Source: VRUE01 sp963817945 | GTDB lineage: Bacteria > Actinomycetota > Thermoleophilia > Solirubrobacterales > 70-9 | NCBI GenBank assembly: GCA_963817945.1 | Contig: CAWFQH010000005.1 | Span: 434,001 to 498,000, forward strand | Reading direction: 5' to 3' | DNA: 64,000 bases | Shown here: positions 1 through 8,418 of the stretch, piece after piece | How the letters are laid out: each line of letters begins with the position of its first letter | How positions within the stretch are numbered: the stretch's first letter is position 1 | Notes under the pieces: generated by a model | Told to the model about the DNA's origin: nothing | The model's input: only the letters and a program-made list of their open reading frames with translations | Database searches by the model: none | Program-made: the position numbers and the translations under genes

Positions 1-1
1 C

Positions 2-550
<549 letters not shown>

Positions 551-648
551 GCGGTCTGCCCATGCTAGCAATGCGGGGCGGGGCCGAGAGGTCGGTGGCT
601 GGACGAAGGGGCGGTTGCAGGCGGGGCGCTCTAGAGTGCCGGCCCCTC

Positions 649-1584
649 ATGGCGCGGGCATCTCACAGGGTGGCGGTGATCGACGTCGGCAGCAATTCCA
701 GCCGGCTGCTGGTCGCCGACGTCAACGACGGCGAGGTGCAGAAGATTGAGCGGCAGAGCCGGGTGACCCGGCTGGGACGGGGCGTCGACCTATCCGGTCA
801 ACTCTCCGCCGAGGCGATCGAGGAGGCCTGCGAGGCGATCGGCGACTACGTTGCGATCTGCGGGCAGTCCGAGGTCGAGACGGTCGCCGCAATCGCCACC
901 AGCGCGGTCCGCGACGCGTCCAATGGGGACGCCTTCGTCGCCGAGCTGCGCGAGCGCTTCGCGATCTCGACGCGGGTGCTCAACGGATACGAGGAGGCGC
1001 GCCTCACCTACCTCGGCGCGACGCACGAACGCCCGCCGGCATTGCCGACGCTCGTGATCGACATCGGCGGCGGCTCGACCGAGTTGATCGTCGGCCACGA
1101 CAGGCAAATCTCCTTCCAGACTTCCCTGCAGGCTGGCGTCGTCCGCCACACCGAGCGCCACCTCTCCAGCGATCCCCCCGTGGCGGCCGCGCTCGAGTCC
1201 CTCGCCGCCGACATCCGCTCGACCATCGAGGGGGCAATCGCTGGCCGTGACGAGGCGCGGGTGAGCGCCGGGATCGCCGTCGCCGGCACGCCCACCTCGC
1301 TCGCCGCCATCGAGCTGGAGCTGGACCCTTACGACCCCGAGCGGGTGCACGGGCACGTCCTCTCGCTGGAGACGATCCAGCGACTGCTGTCGCAGCTGGC
1401 CTCCGCTCCGCTGGAAGAGCGCGCCCGCACCCCCGGGCTGCACGCCGACCGGGCGCCGACGATCATCGCCGGCGTCGTGATCCTGGTCGAGGCGATGCGG
1501 GCCTTTGGCCTCGAGCGGATCCGCGTCTCCGAGCACGACATCCTCTACGGGACTGCAATCGCGACCGCGTCCGAGAGCGAGTAG
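649..1584 (+). CDS. ppx: Ppx/GppA-family exopolyphosphatase
   Basis: 311 residues; splits the terminal phosphate from polyphosphate and/or pppGpp in the cytoplasm (family knowledge). The actin-like ATPase fold shows phosphate-1 motif DVGSNSSRLL at residues 12-21, ATSAVRDASN, and phosphate-2 motif IDIGGGSTELIVG near 137-149; the C-terminal half has the family block ending SEHDILYG. ATG 649 is chosen because the longer frame upstream only translates the tRNA antisense sequence. No Shine-Dalgarno is visible, so the message may be leaderless. The length fits the short actinobacterial Ppx type (Rv1026-like). In M. tuberculosis ppx follows eno-ftsB; here it is about 13 kb away on the other strand. 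Confidence 0.9.
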   Translation: MARASHRVAVIDVGSNSSRLLVADVNDGEVQKIERQSRVTRLGRGVDLSGQLSAEAIEEACEAIGDYVAICGQSEVETVAAIATSAVRDASNGDAFVAELRERFAISTRVLNGYEEARLTYLGATHERPPALPTLVIDIGGGSTELIVGHDRQISFQTSLQAGVVRHTERHLSSDPPVAAALESLAADIRSTIEGAIAGRDEARVSAGIAVAGTPTSLAAIELELDPYDPERVHGHVLSLETIQRLLSQLASAPLEERARTPGLHADRAPTIIAGVVILVEAMRAFGLERIRVSEHDILYGTAIATASESE

Positions 1585-2003
1585 CCCGCGGAGTACTGCG
1601 GCGGCTGCAACCCCTGAGCCCAGGTGTACAGCGAAGTTTTCGGGGCCCCTCCAGATGGGCAAAACCAGACCCCTATCCCCCAAAAGTGAGTAAGCGTGCG
1701 CTACTAATTTGTCAGTAGCACCCATTGGAGCGCCTAGACAATCCGGATAGGCGAGCGCATAATCGATTCATCGGGACGAGGTGAGGACACGATCCTCATC
1801 GACACCCGAAATACAGGGTTCGGACGATTGCCGCATCATGGCGCCTCCCGCCGTCTGGGCCCATCAAATAAGCACTGGTCCCTGAAGACGTACCCCTGCC
1901 CGTCCTGAGGGGCCATCTTGAATCGGCCGCCGTAATGGCGGTCGATTCTCGTTCGGGACCTGACCGGCGCCATCCGTCCGCCACGGCCGGCCATTCCGCT
2001 TGG
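1585..2003. other. Gene-free gap of about 420 bases
   Basis: Lies between two genes that converge. No supported reading frame, tRNA or recognisable family. It is more AT-rich than its surroundings and holds only small inverted repeats, such as gctact/agtagc around 1700-1720 and a ccgcc/ggcgg stem near 1930. It may be decayed DNA from the adjacent integrated element, but nothing in it proves this. Confidence 0.4.
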
Positions 2004-3614
2004 TCAAGCCAGATTCGACTTGCGCGGGTAGACGACCTCGGGGTCGGTCAGGACGTTGACGAGGGTCGGCCGGCCCGATTCGAAGGCCCGCTCCAAGGCC
2101 GGCCGCAGCTGGGCCGGCTCGCGCACGAGGACACCGTCGCAGCCCAGCGCCTCGACGACCTGCTCGTAAGGCGTCTCCGGGCGCAGCTCGGCCGCCACCG
2201 AGTAGCCGTAGAGGAATTTCATCGGGTGATGCTCGAGTGCCCAGATGCCGTTGTTGCCCATCACACCCACCACGGGCAGACCGTGACGCGCCAAAGTGTC
2301 GAACTCCATGCCCGCGAAGCCGAATGCTCCATCACCGAGCAAGAGGCAGACTTGACGCTCCGGATGGGCCAGCTTGGCCCCGATCGCCTGGCCGGGTCCG
2401 GCGCCGAGACAGCCAAACGGGCCGGGGTCCATCCAGCAACCGGGCTCAAAGGTCTCGACGAAGCGGCCGGCGTAGGAGACGAAGTCGCCGCCATCGCCGA
2501 TCACAATCGCGTCGCGCTCCAGCACCTCCCCCAGCTCCTTGTAGATGCGGACCGGGTGAAGAGGTGAGCGGGCGTCGTTCAGCTCCTCTTGCTCGGCGGC
2601 CCGCTTCTCGGCCTCGATCCGGCGCAGCTCCTCGAGCCAGGCGTCACTGCGCCGCGGCGTCCCGGCCACCGCCTCGGCGAGGGCGGCAAGCGTCGCGGCG
2701 ACATCGCCTACCAGGTCGACCTGCGGAGCCCGGTTGGCCGTCAGCTCATTGGCGGCGGCATCGAGGCGAATCAGCTTGGTCTCCTCGCCGAAGCTGCCGC
2801 CGAAGCCAAGGCGGAAGTCAATCGGCACCCCGACCACGAGCGCCACATCCGCCCCCCTCAAACCGGCCCCCCGCGCCCGGCTGAAGGCGAGCTCGTGGTC
2901 AGCGGGCAGGCAGCCGCGGCCGAGGCCGTTGAGGAAGACGGGGATGCCGAGGGCCTCGGCCAGCGCCCGTAGCTGCCCCTCGCCGCGGCTCCAGTAGAGG
3001 CCGGTGCCTGCCATGATCGCCGGCCGCTCCGCGCCGCGCAGCAGCTCGATCGCCCCCTCGACACCCTCAGCCGGCCGCGGCTCGGGCCTGGAGACAGTGA
3101 GCTCGCCCGCCTCCGCCTCGCTGAAGACGACGTCGAGCGGGTAGTCGACGAAGGTCGGACCGCCCGGCGCCTCGAGCGCCAGGTCGAGCGCATGCCCGGT
3201 CTGCCGCTCGATCTCAGCCGCGTCCTTCACGGTCACCGCCGACTTGACAAGCGGCGAGACGAAGGGCAGATGGTCGATCTCCTGCAGCGAGCCGGCTCCC
3301 CAGCGCAGCTCCGGCGCCCGCCCCCCGAGCACGCAGACCGGCGAGCAGTTTGCCTGGGCGCCGGCGATGGCGCTGATCCCGTTGGTGACGCCAGGCCCGG
3401 CGGTCAGCGCCGCCACCCCCAGCCTCCGCGTCGCCTTGGCGAAGCCCTCGGCGGCGAAGACCGCCGACTGCTCGTGGCGCACGTCGACGATCTCGATCCC
3501 CTCGGCTTTGCAGCCGTCGTAGATGGAGAAAAGGTGCCCCCCCGAGAGGGTGAAGAGGTGGCTGACACCGCGCGACTTCAGCGCCTTGGCGACAAGTCTC
3601 CCCCCGTGGTCCAT
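2004..3614 (-). CDS. Thiamine-diphosphate enzyme, acetolactate synthase-like
   Basis: 536 residues with the full three-domain plan of the POX/AHAS family. The N-terminal Pyr domain has the cofactor-activating glutamate in RHEQSAVFAAEG (Glu48). A central FAD/Rossmann-like domain follows, and the C-terminal PP domain has the ThDP motif GDGAFGF with the closing NN about 24 residues later (VVGVMGNNG). No small regulatory subunit is adjacent, and it looks more like the catabolic or orphan branch (ILVBL, 2-hydroxyacyl-CoA lyase, oxalyl-CoA decarboxylase relatives) than biosynthetic IlvB. Substrate is unknown. ATG 3614 is chosen because the upstream extension merely translates tRNA-Leu, which ends 21 bases away and may be co-transcribed. 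Confidence 0.8.
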   Translation of the reverse strand: MDHGGRLVAKALKSRGVSHLFTLSGGHLFSIYDGCKAEGIEIVDVRHEQSAVFAAEGFAKATRRLGVAALTAGPGVTNGISAIAGAQANCSPVCVLGGRAPELRWGAGSLQEIDHLPFVSPLVKSAVTVKDAAEIERQTGHALDLALEAPGGPTFVDYPLDVVFSEAEAGELTVSRPEPRPAEGVEGAIELLRGAERPAIMAGTGLYWSRGEGQLRALAEALGIPVFLNGLGRGCLPADHELAFSRARGAGLRGADVALVVGVPIDFRLGFGGSFGEETKLIRLDAAANELTANRAPQVDLVGDVAATLAALAEAVAGTPRRSDAWLEELRRIEAEKRAAEQEELNDARSPLHPVRIYKELGEVLERDAIVIGDGGDFVSYAGRFVETFEPGCWMDPGPFGCLGAGPGQAIGAKLAHPERQVCLLLGDGAFGFAGMEFDTLARHGLPVVGVMGNNGIWALEHHPMKFLYGYSVAAELRPETPYEQVVEALGCDGVLVREPAQLRPALERAFESGRPTLVNVLTDPEVVYPRKSNLA

Positions 3615-3635
3615 GGGGCGCGAGCCTAGCGGGAG

Positions 3636-3721
3636 TGCCCGGGGCGGGACTCGAACCCGCAAGCCCCCTAAGGGGCAGCGCATTTTAAGTGCGCCGCTTT
3701 TGCCAGTTTCGCCACCCGGGC
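3636..3721 (-). tRNA. tRNA-Leu (TAA anticodon)
   Basis: 86 nt. Acceptor GCCCGGG pairs with CCCGGGC and base 73 is A. The anticodon stem GCGCA/TGCGC encloses loop CTTAAAA, giving anticodon TAA. A long variable arm (CCCCTTAGGGG) marks a class II tRNA, and the T loop is TTCGAGT. CCA is not encoded. It reads UUA, the rarest leucine codon in such a GC-rich genome, and so is the counterpart of Streptomyces bldA. Confidence 0.95.
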
Positions 3722-3847
3722 ACGAGCGATGGTACCCAGCCGGTTCTGCACGGCTAAAGACGGGGTAAATGTTTGTCCAGACCGCAACTACCCCCCAGCT
3801 ATGGTGTCCCTAGGTATGGAAACAGCCGCTTCCCTGGAGAGTGCAGC

Positions 3848-5428
3848 TTGGAGGCATCAGCCCTAACCCACGCCAGTCAACGCGGGCTTCTCGCTCGCCG
3901 TTCGCCGCTGCTGAAGCTGCAGGGGGACGGTCGCCTGATTGCGCTGGCGCGCGGCGGCAACGCCGGCGCCTTCGAGACGATCGTCGACCGCTACCAGGGG
4001 CGCCTGCTCGGCTTCTGCCGCCAAATGCTGGGCTCCACCGAGGATGCCGAGGACGTTCTGCAGGAGGTCTTCGTCAACGCTTACCGGGCGATGCTGGCCG
4101 ACGAGCGGGAGATCAACCTGCGGCCGTGGCTCTACCGCATCGCCCGCAACCGCTGCCTCAATCACCTTCGCAAGCCGACCGCCGACGCGCAGGAGTCGAT
4201 GGACATGGTGCCGGTGGTCGAGGCCGCCGCGACGGCGGAGAAGGTCCATAACCGCGAGGAGTTCCGCCAGCTTCTCAGCGACGTCGGCAAGCTGCCGGAG
4301 ACCCAGCGCACGGCCTTGTTGTTGCGTGAGATGGACGCGATGTCCTACGAGGAAATCGCGTCCACGATGGACACCAGCGTGCCGTCGGTCAAGTCGCTGC
4401 TGGTGCGGGCGCGGATCTCCCTCGCCGAGGCGAGCCAGGCACGCCAGCTGACCTGCGGCGAGGTACGACTGGAGCTGGCCGAGGCGGCCGAGGGCCTGCG
4501 CAAGATCGGCGGCCCGGTGCGGCGCCACGTGCGCGACTGCGAGGAGTGCGCCGACTTCCGCTCGCAGGTGCGCTCCAACGACAAGGTCCTCTCGGCGCTC
4601 TTCCCGGCCGGACCGCTGCTGGCTCTGAAAGGCCTGATCGCCTCCAAGCTCGGCCTCGGCGGGGCAGGCGGCGGCGCGACCGGCGGCGCCGGTGCTGCTG
4701 CCAGTGCAGGCGCGGGCGCCACGGCCACGGGCGCCGGAGCCGGCGCCGTCGGCACCGTGAGTGCCGCCCTCGGCGGCGGCAGCGCCGCCGGCGGGATCGG
4801 CGCGGTCGGTGGGGCGATCGGCAGCAAGGCCGTCGCCGGGGTCGTTACCGCCGCGGCGCTGACGGCCGGGGCAGTCGGGGTCAAGGAACAGGTCGTCACC
4901 ACGCCTTCGGAGCCCGCACCCAAGGCCGGTGCGAGCCACCTGCCGAACCATCCGGCGGTCGGTGCGCCACAGGTCGCGGCCTTGCCCGCACACGACGCCA
5001 GCCACGCCAACGCGGAGACCGTCGAGGCGCCGCCTGCCCCGGCTCCGGAGCCTGTCCCAACCGAGGCGGCGACCGAGGATGCCGCAACCGCCGAGACCGC
5101 CGGGCCGTCGACCGCGCTGGTCGACGGCGAAGAATCGCCCACCACCCATGCGGGCGGCGTCGGCGTGACCGACGCCAAATCGCCCACTACCACCGCTGGG
5201 GCCCCCACGAACAACGAGACGGTCGTCGTAACCGTCGCCCCGCCCCCGGCGACCACCCCGCCTCCAGCGGAAGAAGCGGCGCCCCCGCCACCCCCGCCCG
5301 CACCACCAGCCGAAGAAACTGCACCGCCGCCGCCATCCGCGCCGCCAGCGGAAGCGCCGAGCGGCTCGTCCTCGGCCGGCTCGCCGACCGGGCCCCCGGC
5401 AGAAGAGCCAGCTCCCGACGGGCTCTAG
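3848..5428 (+). CDS. ECF sigma factor fused to zinc anti-sigma-like and Pro-rich domains
   Basis: 526 residues from TTG 3848, which has GGAGAG 7 bases upstream (a longer TTG start at 3773 is possible but lacks a good site). Sigma region 2 follows a short N-terminus (ending LQEVFVNAYRAML, then RPWLYRIARNRCLNHLRK). Region 4 is LPETQRTALLLREMDAMSYE with SVKSLLVRARISL. Then come C...HVRDCEECADF, the Cys-His-x3-Cys-x2-Cys pattern of zinc anti-sigma domains, a Gly/Ala-rich segment that could span the membrane, and a tail of Pro/Ala/Glu/Thr repeats. This implies a sigma factor that carries its own regulator or sensor in cis; the mechanism is inferred. The last 4 bases overlap the convergent R2-like gene. 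Confidence 0.8.
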   Translation: MEASALTHASQRGLLARRSPLLKLQGDGRLIALARGGNAGAFETIVDRYQGRLLGFCRQMLGSTEDAEDVLQEVFVNAYRAMLADEREINLRPWLYRIARNRCLNHLRKPTADAQESMDMVPVVEAAATAEKVHNREEFRQLLSDVGKLPETQRTALLLREMDAMSYEEIASTMDTSVPSVKSLLVRARISLAEASQARQLTCGEVRLELAEAAEGLRKIGGPVRRHVRDCEECADFRSQVRSNDKVLSALFPAGPLLALKGLIASKLGLGGAGGGATGGAGAAASAGAGATATGAGAGAVGTVSAALGGGSAAGGIGAVGGAIGSKAVAGVVTAAALTAGAVGVKEQVVTTPSEPAPKAGASHLPNHPAVGAPQVAALPAHDASHANAETVEAPPAPAPEPVPTEAATEDAATAETAGPSTALVDGEESPTTHAGGVGVTDAKSPTTTAGAPTNNETVVVTVAPPPATTPPPAEEAAPPPPPPAPPAEETAPPPPSAPPAEAPSGSSSAGSPTGPPAEEPAPDGL

Positions 5429-6351
5429 CCCAGCCCGATCACTTTGAGCCGGCGCATCAGGCACTTGCCGGCGAACTCGCGCGTGTCGGCGCGCGAGATG
5501 CCGAACAGTTCGTAGTCGTCGTCCTCAGGCGCCCAGGGCGGTGAGAGGACGGCCTCGGCAACGGGCAGGGACTCTTGCAGCGTGCGCTGGATCGCCTCCT
5601 TGTAGCGATCGTCCTCACGCGCCTTCTCGCGCAGGAAGACGGAGCCGAAGGCAACGTGGCGGTGCTCGTCGCGGGCGACGTTCTGGAAACCCTCGACGAA
5701 GGCGGGAAGGGTCCCTTCCCGTTCGTTGAAGTCCATGATGAAGTGCTGGCCGGTCAAGGCCAGCATCCCCTCGATCACCATGTGGTAGAGCGTCACCGCC
5801 TCGACCAGGGCCTCACTGTCCTCGGGCTCGGCCGAGAGCCGGTCGGTCCGCGCCTTCAGCATCTCATCGAAGAGGCGGCCGAAGTTGTCGTTGAGGTGCT
5901 CGGAGGTCTGGACCAGCATCTGCGAGAGATCGTCTGACTCGAGCACCCCGACCTCGCGGTAGAAGCGCTCGAAGAAGCGCACATGGCGCGCCTCGTCGGC
6001 GATCTGGGTGCAGAGAAAGATCCGCTGGTCCTCGGTCGGCGCGGCCCGCATGATCGGCCCCAGCTCCTCGGCCACCTTCTGCTCGCCGATAAAAAACGAC
6101 GAAAGCCCGTACATCCGCTGGAAGCGCTCTTCGGGGCCGATCCGCTCGTGCCAGTCCTCGCGGTCGCGGCTGAAGTCGAGCTCCTGGGTCTGCCACTGCT
6201 GGCGCTCCCACAGCAGGTACAGCTCCTGGTAGGTGAGGAGCTTGACGTCCGCCGAGCGGTCCGCCTCCTCCATCAGGGCCGGATCGGACGTGGCCTGGAA
6301 GTCCTCCCGCTCGGTCCTCGGCTGCGTCCCAGTCGCCTCTTTAGCCTCCAT
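5425..6351 (-). CDS. R2-like ligand-binding oxidase (ferritin-like di-metal protein)
   Basis: 308 residues. The four-helix di-metal set is visible: a glutamate in FFIGEQKVAEELGP, DEARHVRFF (Glu-x2-His), the glutamate in YHMVIEGMLALTG, and RDEHRHVAFGS (Glu-x2-His). Length and the EGMLALTG block fit the R2lox group (Rv0233-type, Mn/Fe cofactor) better than a true ribonucleotide reductase beta subunit, and no alpha subunit is nearby. The substrate is unknown; family members bind a long-chain fatty acid. ATG 6351 has GGAGAG upstream. A 143-base leader with an 18-bp hairpin separates it from the upstream UPF0173 gene. Confidence 0.8.
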   Translation of the reverse strand: MEAKEATGTQPRTEREDFQATSDPALMEEADRSADVKLLTYQELYLLWERQQWQTQELDFSRDREDWHERIGPEERFQRMYGLSSFFIGEQKVAEELGPIMRAAPTEDQRIFLCTQIADEARHVRFFERFYREVGVLESDDLSQMLVQTSEHLNDNFGRLFDEMLKARTDRLSAEPEDSEALVEAVTLYHMVIEGMLALTGQHFIMDFNEREGTLPAFVEGFQNVARDEHRHVAFGSVFLREKAREDDRYKEAIQRTLQESLPVAEAVLSPPWAPEDDDYELFGISRADTREFAGKCLMRRLKVIGLG

Positions 6352-6446
6352 CTGCTCTCTCCTCGGCTCGGCTACGCGGTCCCGATCGAGACTAGCAGCG
6401 GCCTGGCTGGCTGGCCAAACCGCCGCCGCCGGCGGGCGGGACTCGT

Positions 6447-6489
6447 GAGTTCGACGTTTGTCAAACATGGGTTGACAAACGTCGAACTC
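6447..6489. terminator. Perfect 18-bp hairpin after the UPF0173 gene
   Basis: Arms 6447-6464 and 6472-6489 are exact reverse complements with a 7-nt loop. It begins 5 bases after the stop codon of the leftward UPF0173 gene, so termination is the simplest role. It has no T tract and a moderate GC content, so an operator or hairpin in the R2-like gene leader remains possible. Confidence 0.6.
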
Positions 6490-6494
6490 GTCGC

Positions 6495-7208
6495 TCAGAC
6501 CCCGTGCGTCTCCCCCGGCTTCAGCAGGACGACCTGCGAGGAGGTCTTCGACTCGACCTCGGCCTTGAAGGCAGCAGAGTCGGTCTCGATCGGCGGGAAG
6601 GTGTCGTAGTGCATCGGGATCACAGTCGCCGCGCCGACGAATTCGGCGGCGACCACCGCGTCGCGGCGGTCCATCGTGTAGTGGCCGCCGATCGGCAGCA
6701 GGGCCACGTCGACGTCGCTGCGCTGCGCGATCAGTTTCATGTCGCTGAAGAGGCAGGTGTCGCCGGCGTGGTAGACGGTCGTCTCGCCGATCTTGATCAC
6801 CAAGCCGGCAGCGGTGCCGACGACGACGCCGTGCTCGGCGCTGAACGGCTTCTCCGCGGAACCCGGCAGCGTGCTGGTGTGCCAGGCGGGGACGAGGCTG
6901 ACGTACCCCCAGTCGAACTCGACCGTCCCGCCGAGGTTCGGGTCGCTGACGTTCTCGACGCCTTTGCCTTCCAGCCAGTTGGCGAGCTCTACGACGGCGA
7001 CGCAGTGCGCGCCGGTGCGCCTGGCGACCGGGACCGCGTCGGCCATATGGTCGGCGTGCCCGTGCGAGATCGCGATGTGGGTCGGCTCGACCTCCTCGGC
7101 GGTGGCGACGGCGCTCGGATTGTTGGGCTTGAGGAAAGGGTCGACCAGCACCGTGGTCCCGCCCTCGCTCAGCTCGAAGCACGAGTGGCCGTGAAATCGG
7201 ATCTCCAT
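6495..7208 (-). CDS. UPF0173 metal-dependent hydrolase (beta-lactamase fold)
   Basis: 237 residues, the usual length for the YtkL/UPF0173 family. The zinc motif is SHGHADHMAD with His49, His51, Asp53 and His54. Further ligands sit in VPAWHTS, VYHAGDT and IPMHYDTFP. Function in the family is unsettled (broad hydrolase). The start has GGAGAG about 4-9 bases upstream and lies 1 base from the stop of the preceding small gene, so the two are translationally coupled. Confidence 0.9.
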   Translation of the reverse strand: MEIRFHGHSCFELSEGGTTVLVDPFLKPNNPSAVATAEEVEPTHIAISHGHADHMADAVPVARRTGAHCVAVVELANWLEGKGVENVSDPNLGGTVEFDWGYVSLVPAWHTSTLPGSAEKPFSAEHGVVVGTAAGLVIKIGETTVYHAGDTCLFSDMKLIAQRSDVDVALLPIGGHYTMDRRDAVVAAEFVGAATVIPMHYDTFPPIETDSAAFKAEVESKTSSQVVLLKPGETHGV

Positions 7209-7209
7209 C

Positions 7210-7539
7210 TCAGCTCTCTCCTTCCGGTTCTTGCGGGCTTGACATCTCCTCGCGCAGCGCCCAGCCGACCGCGACGCCGACCATCATCCCTATCCTCGCC
7301 TCCTCGGCGAGCAGCGTCCGCACCGCGCCGATGCGTTCGTCGGGATCGGGGAGGGTCGCCGCTTTCAGCGCCTCGGCCTGGTGGGACTCACCGAACCAGC
7401 CGCCCTCGGCGAGGGCCGTCGCCAGCACTCGCTGCAGGCGCGGCGCGGCGCGGGCGACGACCGCCTCGGCCTCGGCGAAGCGCTCAGCATCGGCCAGGCG
7501 CTCGATCGCGGCATCCAGCTCCTCGTCGCTGTAGGGCAC
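7210..7539 (-). CDS. Small helical protein of unknown function
   Basis: 109 residues from GTG 7539; the frame upstream is only a shadow of the rhomboid-like gene. It is Ala/Glu/Arg-rich and predicted helical (YSDEELDAAIERLADAERF, then EAVVARAAPRLQRVLATALA), with no signal peptide; the segment IGMMVGVAVGWALREE near the end is short and weakly hydrophobic. I do not recognise the family. It sits between the rhomboid-like gene (10-base gap) and the UPF0173 gene (1-base gap), so it is probably in one operon. No strong ribosome site is visible. Confidence 0.65.
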   Translation of the reverse strand: MPYSDEELDAAIERLADAERFAEAEAVVARAAPRLQRVLATALAEGGWFGESHQAEALKAATLPDPDERIGAVRTLLAEEARIGMMVGVAVGWALREEMSSPQEPEGES

Positions 7540-7549
7540 GCGGTTAAGG

Positions 7550-8326
7550 CTATTCGGACGGGCGTAGCGCCGAGGCGGCGAAACCCGCTGCGCCGCCGAC
7601 GAGGGCGCCGGCCAGGCCGGCGAAGACGTCGGCGGTCGACTCGAAGATCGGCAGGGCGAGGAGGACCGCAGCCGCAACGGCGACGCCGACCGTGTCGTAG
7701 TCCTGGTCGATCGCGCCGCGGGCTTCGGAGCGGCGGAGCGCAAACCAAGCGGCAAGGGCCCCGAGCGCCATCCCGTTGCCGCCGCCGATCACGGCGATGT
7801 CGCCCCGCGCGTCGGCGATGCCGGCGGCGGCGAGCATGCTCAGCGAGCCGCAAGCGAGCAGCAGGATCGCCGTCGGGGCGGTGCCGAGCCGGCGCTCCAA
7901 CCCAACCGAGAAGATCGCCAGGCCGATCGCGACGACGAATAGGTAGCCGACGTCGACATAGGCGAAGGGGGCGGTCAGCAGCCGCCACCACTCGTCCTCA
8001 TAGGGCACGATCAGGCCGCCGAAGGTGGAGAGCGGATCGCCGCTCGCCTTCTGCAAGAGCAGGAGCGCGGCAGAGACGAGGATCGCCGCCAGCGTCGCGT
8101 AGGGACGACCGGCATGCGGGCTTCGCTCGCCGCTGGAGCGGCGCCGTCTCAGGCGTCTCAGGCGACCACCGCCCCGTCGTGGCTTCGCCTCTAGCCCGTC
8201 GCCGCGGCGCTCCAGCTTCGGCGCCCGCTTGCGCAGCCGCGCCCCGCAGTACGGGCACTCGGTGACGTAGGGACTGACCTCGGAACCGCAGTTCTTGCAA
8301 ATGACGCTGAGCTCAGTCTCGCTCAT
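7550..8326 (-). CDS. Rhomboid-like membrane protein with zinc ribbon, probably inactive
   Basis: 258 residues from ATG 8326. N-terminal zinc ribbon with Cys10, Cys13, Cys24 and Cys27 (CKNC...CPYC), then an Arg-rich linker, then about six membrane spans including YATLAAILVSAALLLL and a helix in IVPYEDEWWRLLTAPFAYVD, the WR motif region of rhomboids. The place of the catalytic serine reads GGGNGMALG (Asn instead of Ser in GxSG), and the last helix (DVFAGLAGALVGG) has no histidine. This predicts an inactive rhomboid (iRhom/derlin-like chaperone role is inference). Divergent from the aldolase gene with 92 bases between starts. Confidence 0.75.
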   Translation of the reverse strand: MSETELSVICKNCGSEVSPYVTECPYCGARLRKRAPKLERRGDGLEAKPRRGGGRLRRLRRRRSSGERSPHAGRPYATLAAILVSAALLLLQKASGDPLSTFGGLIVPYEDEWWRLLTAPFAYVDVGYLFVVAIGLAIFSVGLERRLGTAPTAILLLACGSLSMLAAAGIADARGDIAVIGGGNGMALGALAAWFALRRSEARGAIDQDYDTVGVAVAAAVLLALPIFESTADVFAGLAGALVGGAAGFAASALRPSE

Positions 8327-8418
8327 GGTCGTTCGAGGATAACCCCCCGTGCACGGCCGCTCGCGGGCCGTCGCCGATGCCATACTGCGGAGGCACCCGT
8401 CTTCGAGGAGGAATAAGC

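Noticed and set aside
790..1725. Long minus-strand frame across ppx
   Set aside because: Antisense shadow of a clear Ppx/GppA gene, with low-complexity composition and no domain.
3615..3683. Upstream start for the TPP enzyme
   Set aside because: The extra residues are read from the tRNA-Leu gene.
4650..5420. Tandem DNA repeats in the sigma factor gene
   Set aside because: The repetition is low-complexity Gly/Ala and Pro/Ala coding, not a repeat array.
6352..7182. Extension of the R2-like frame to 7182
   Set aside because: The added part is Arg-rich and is the wrong frame of the UPF0173 gene on the same strand; ATG 6351 has a ribosome site.
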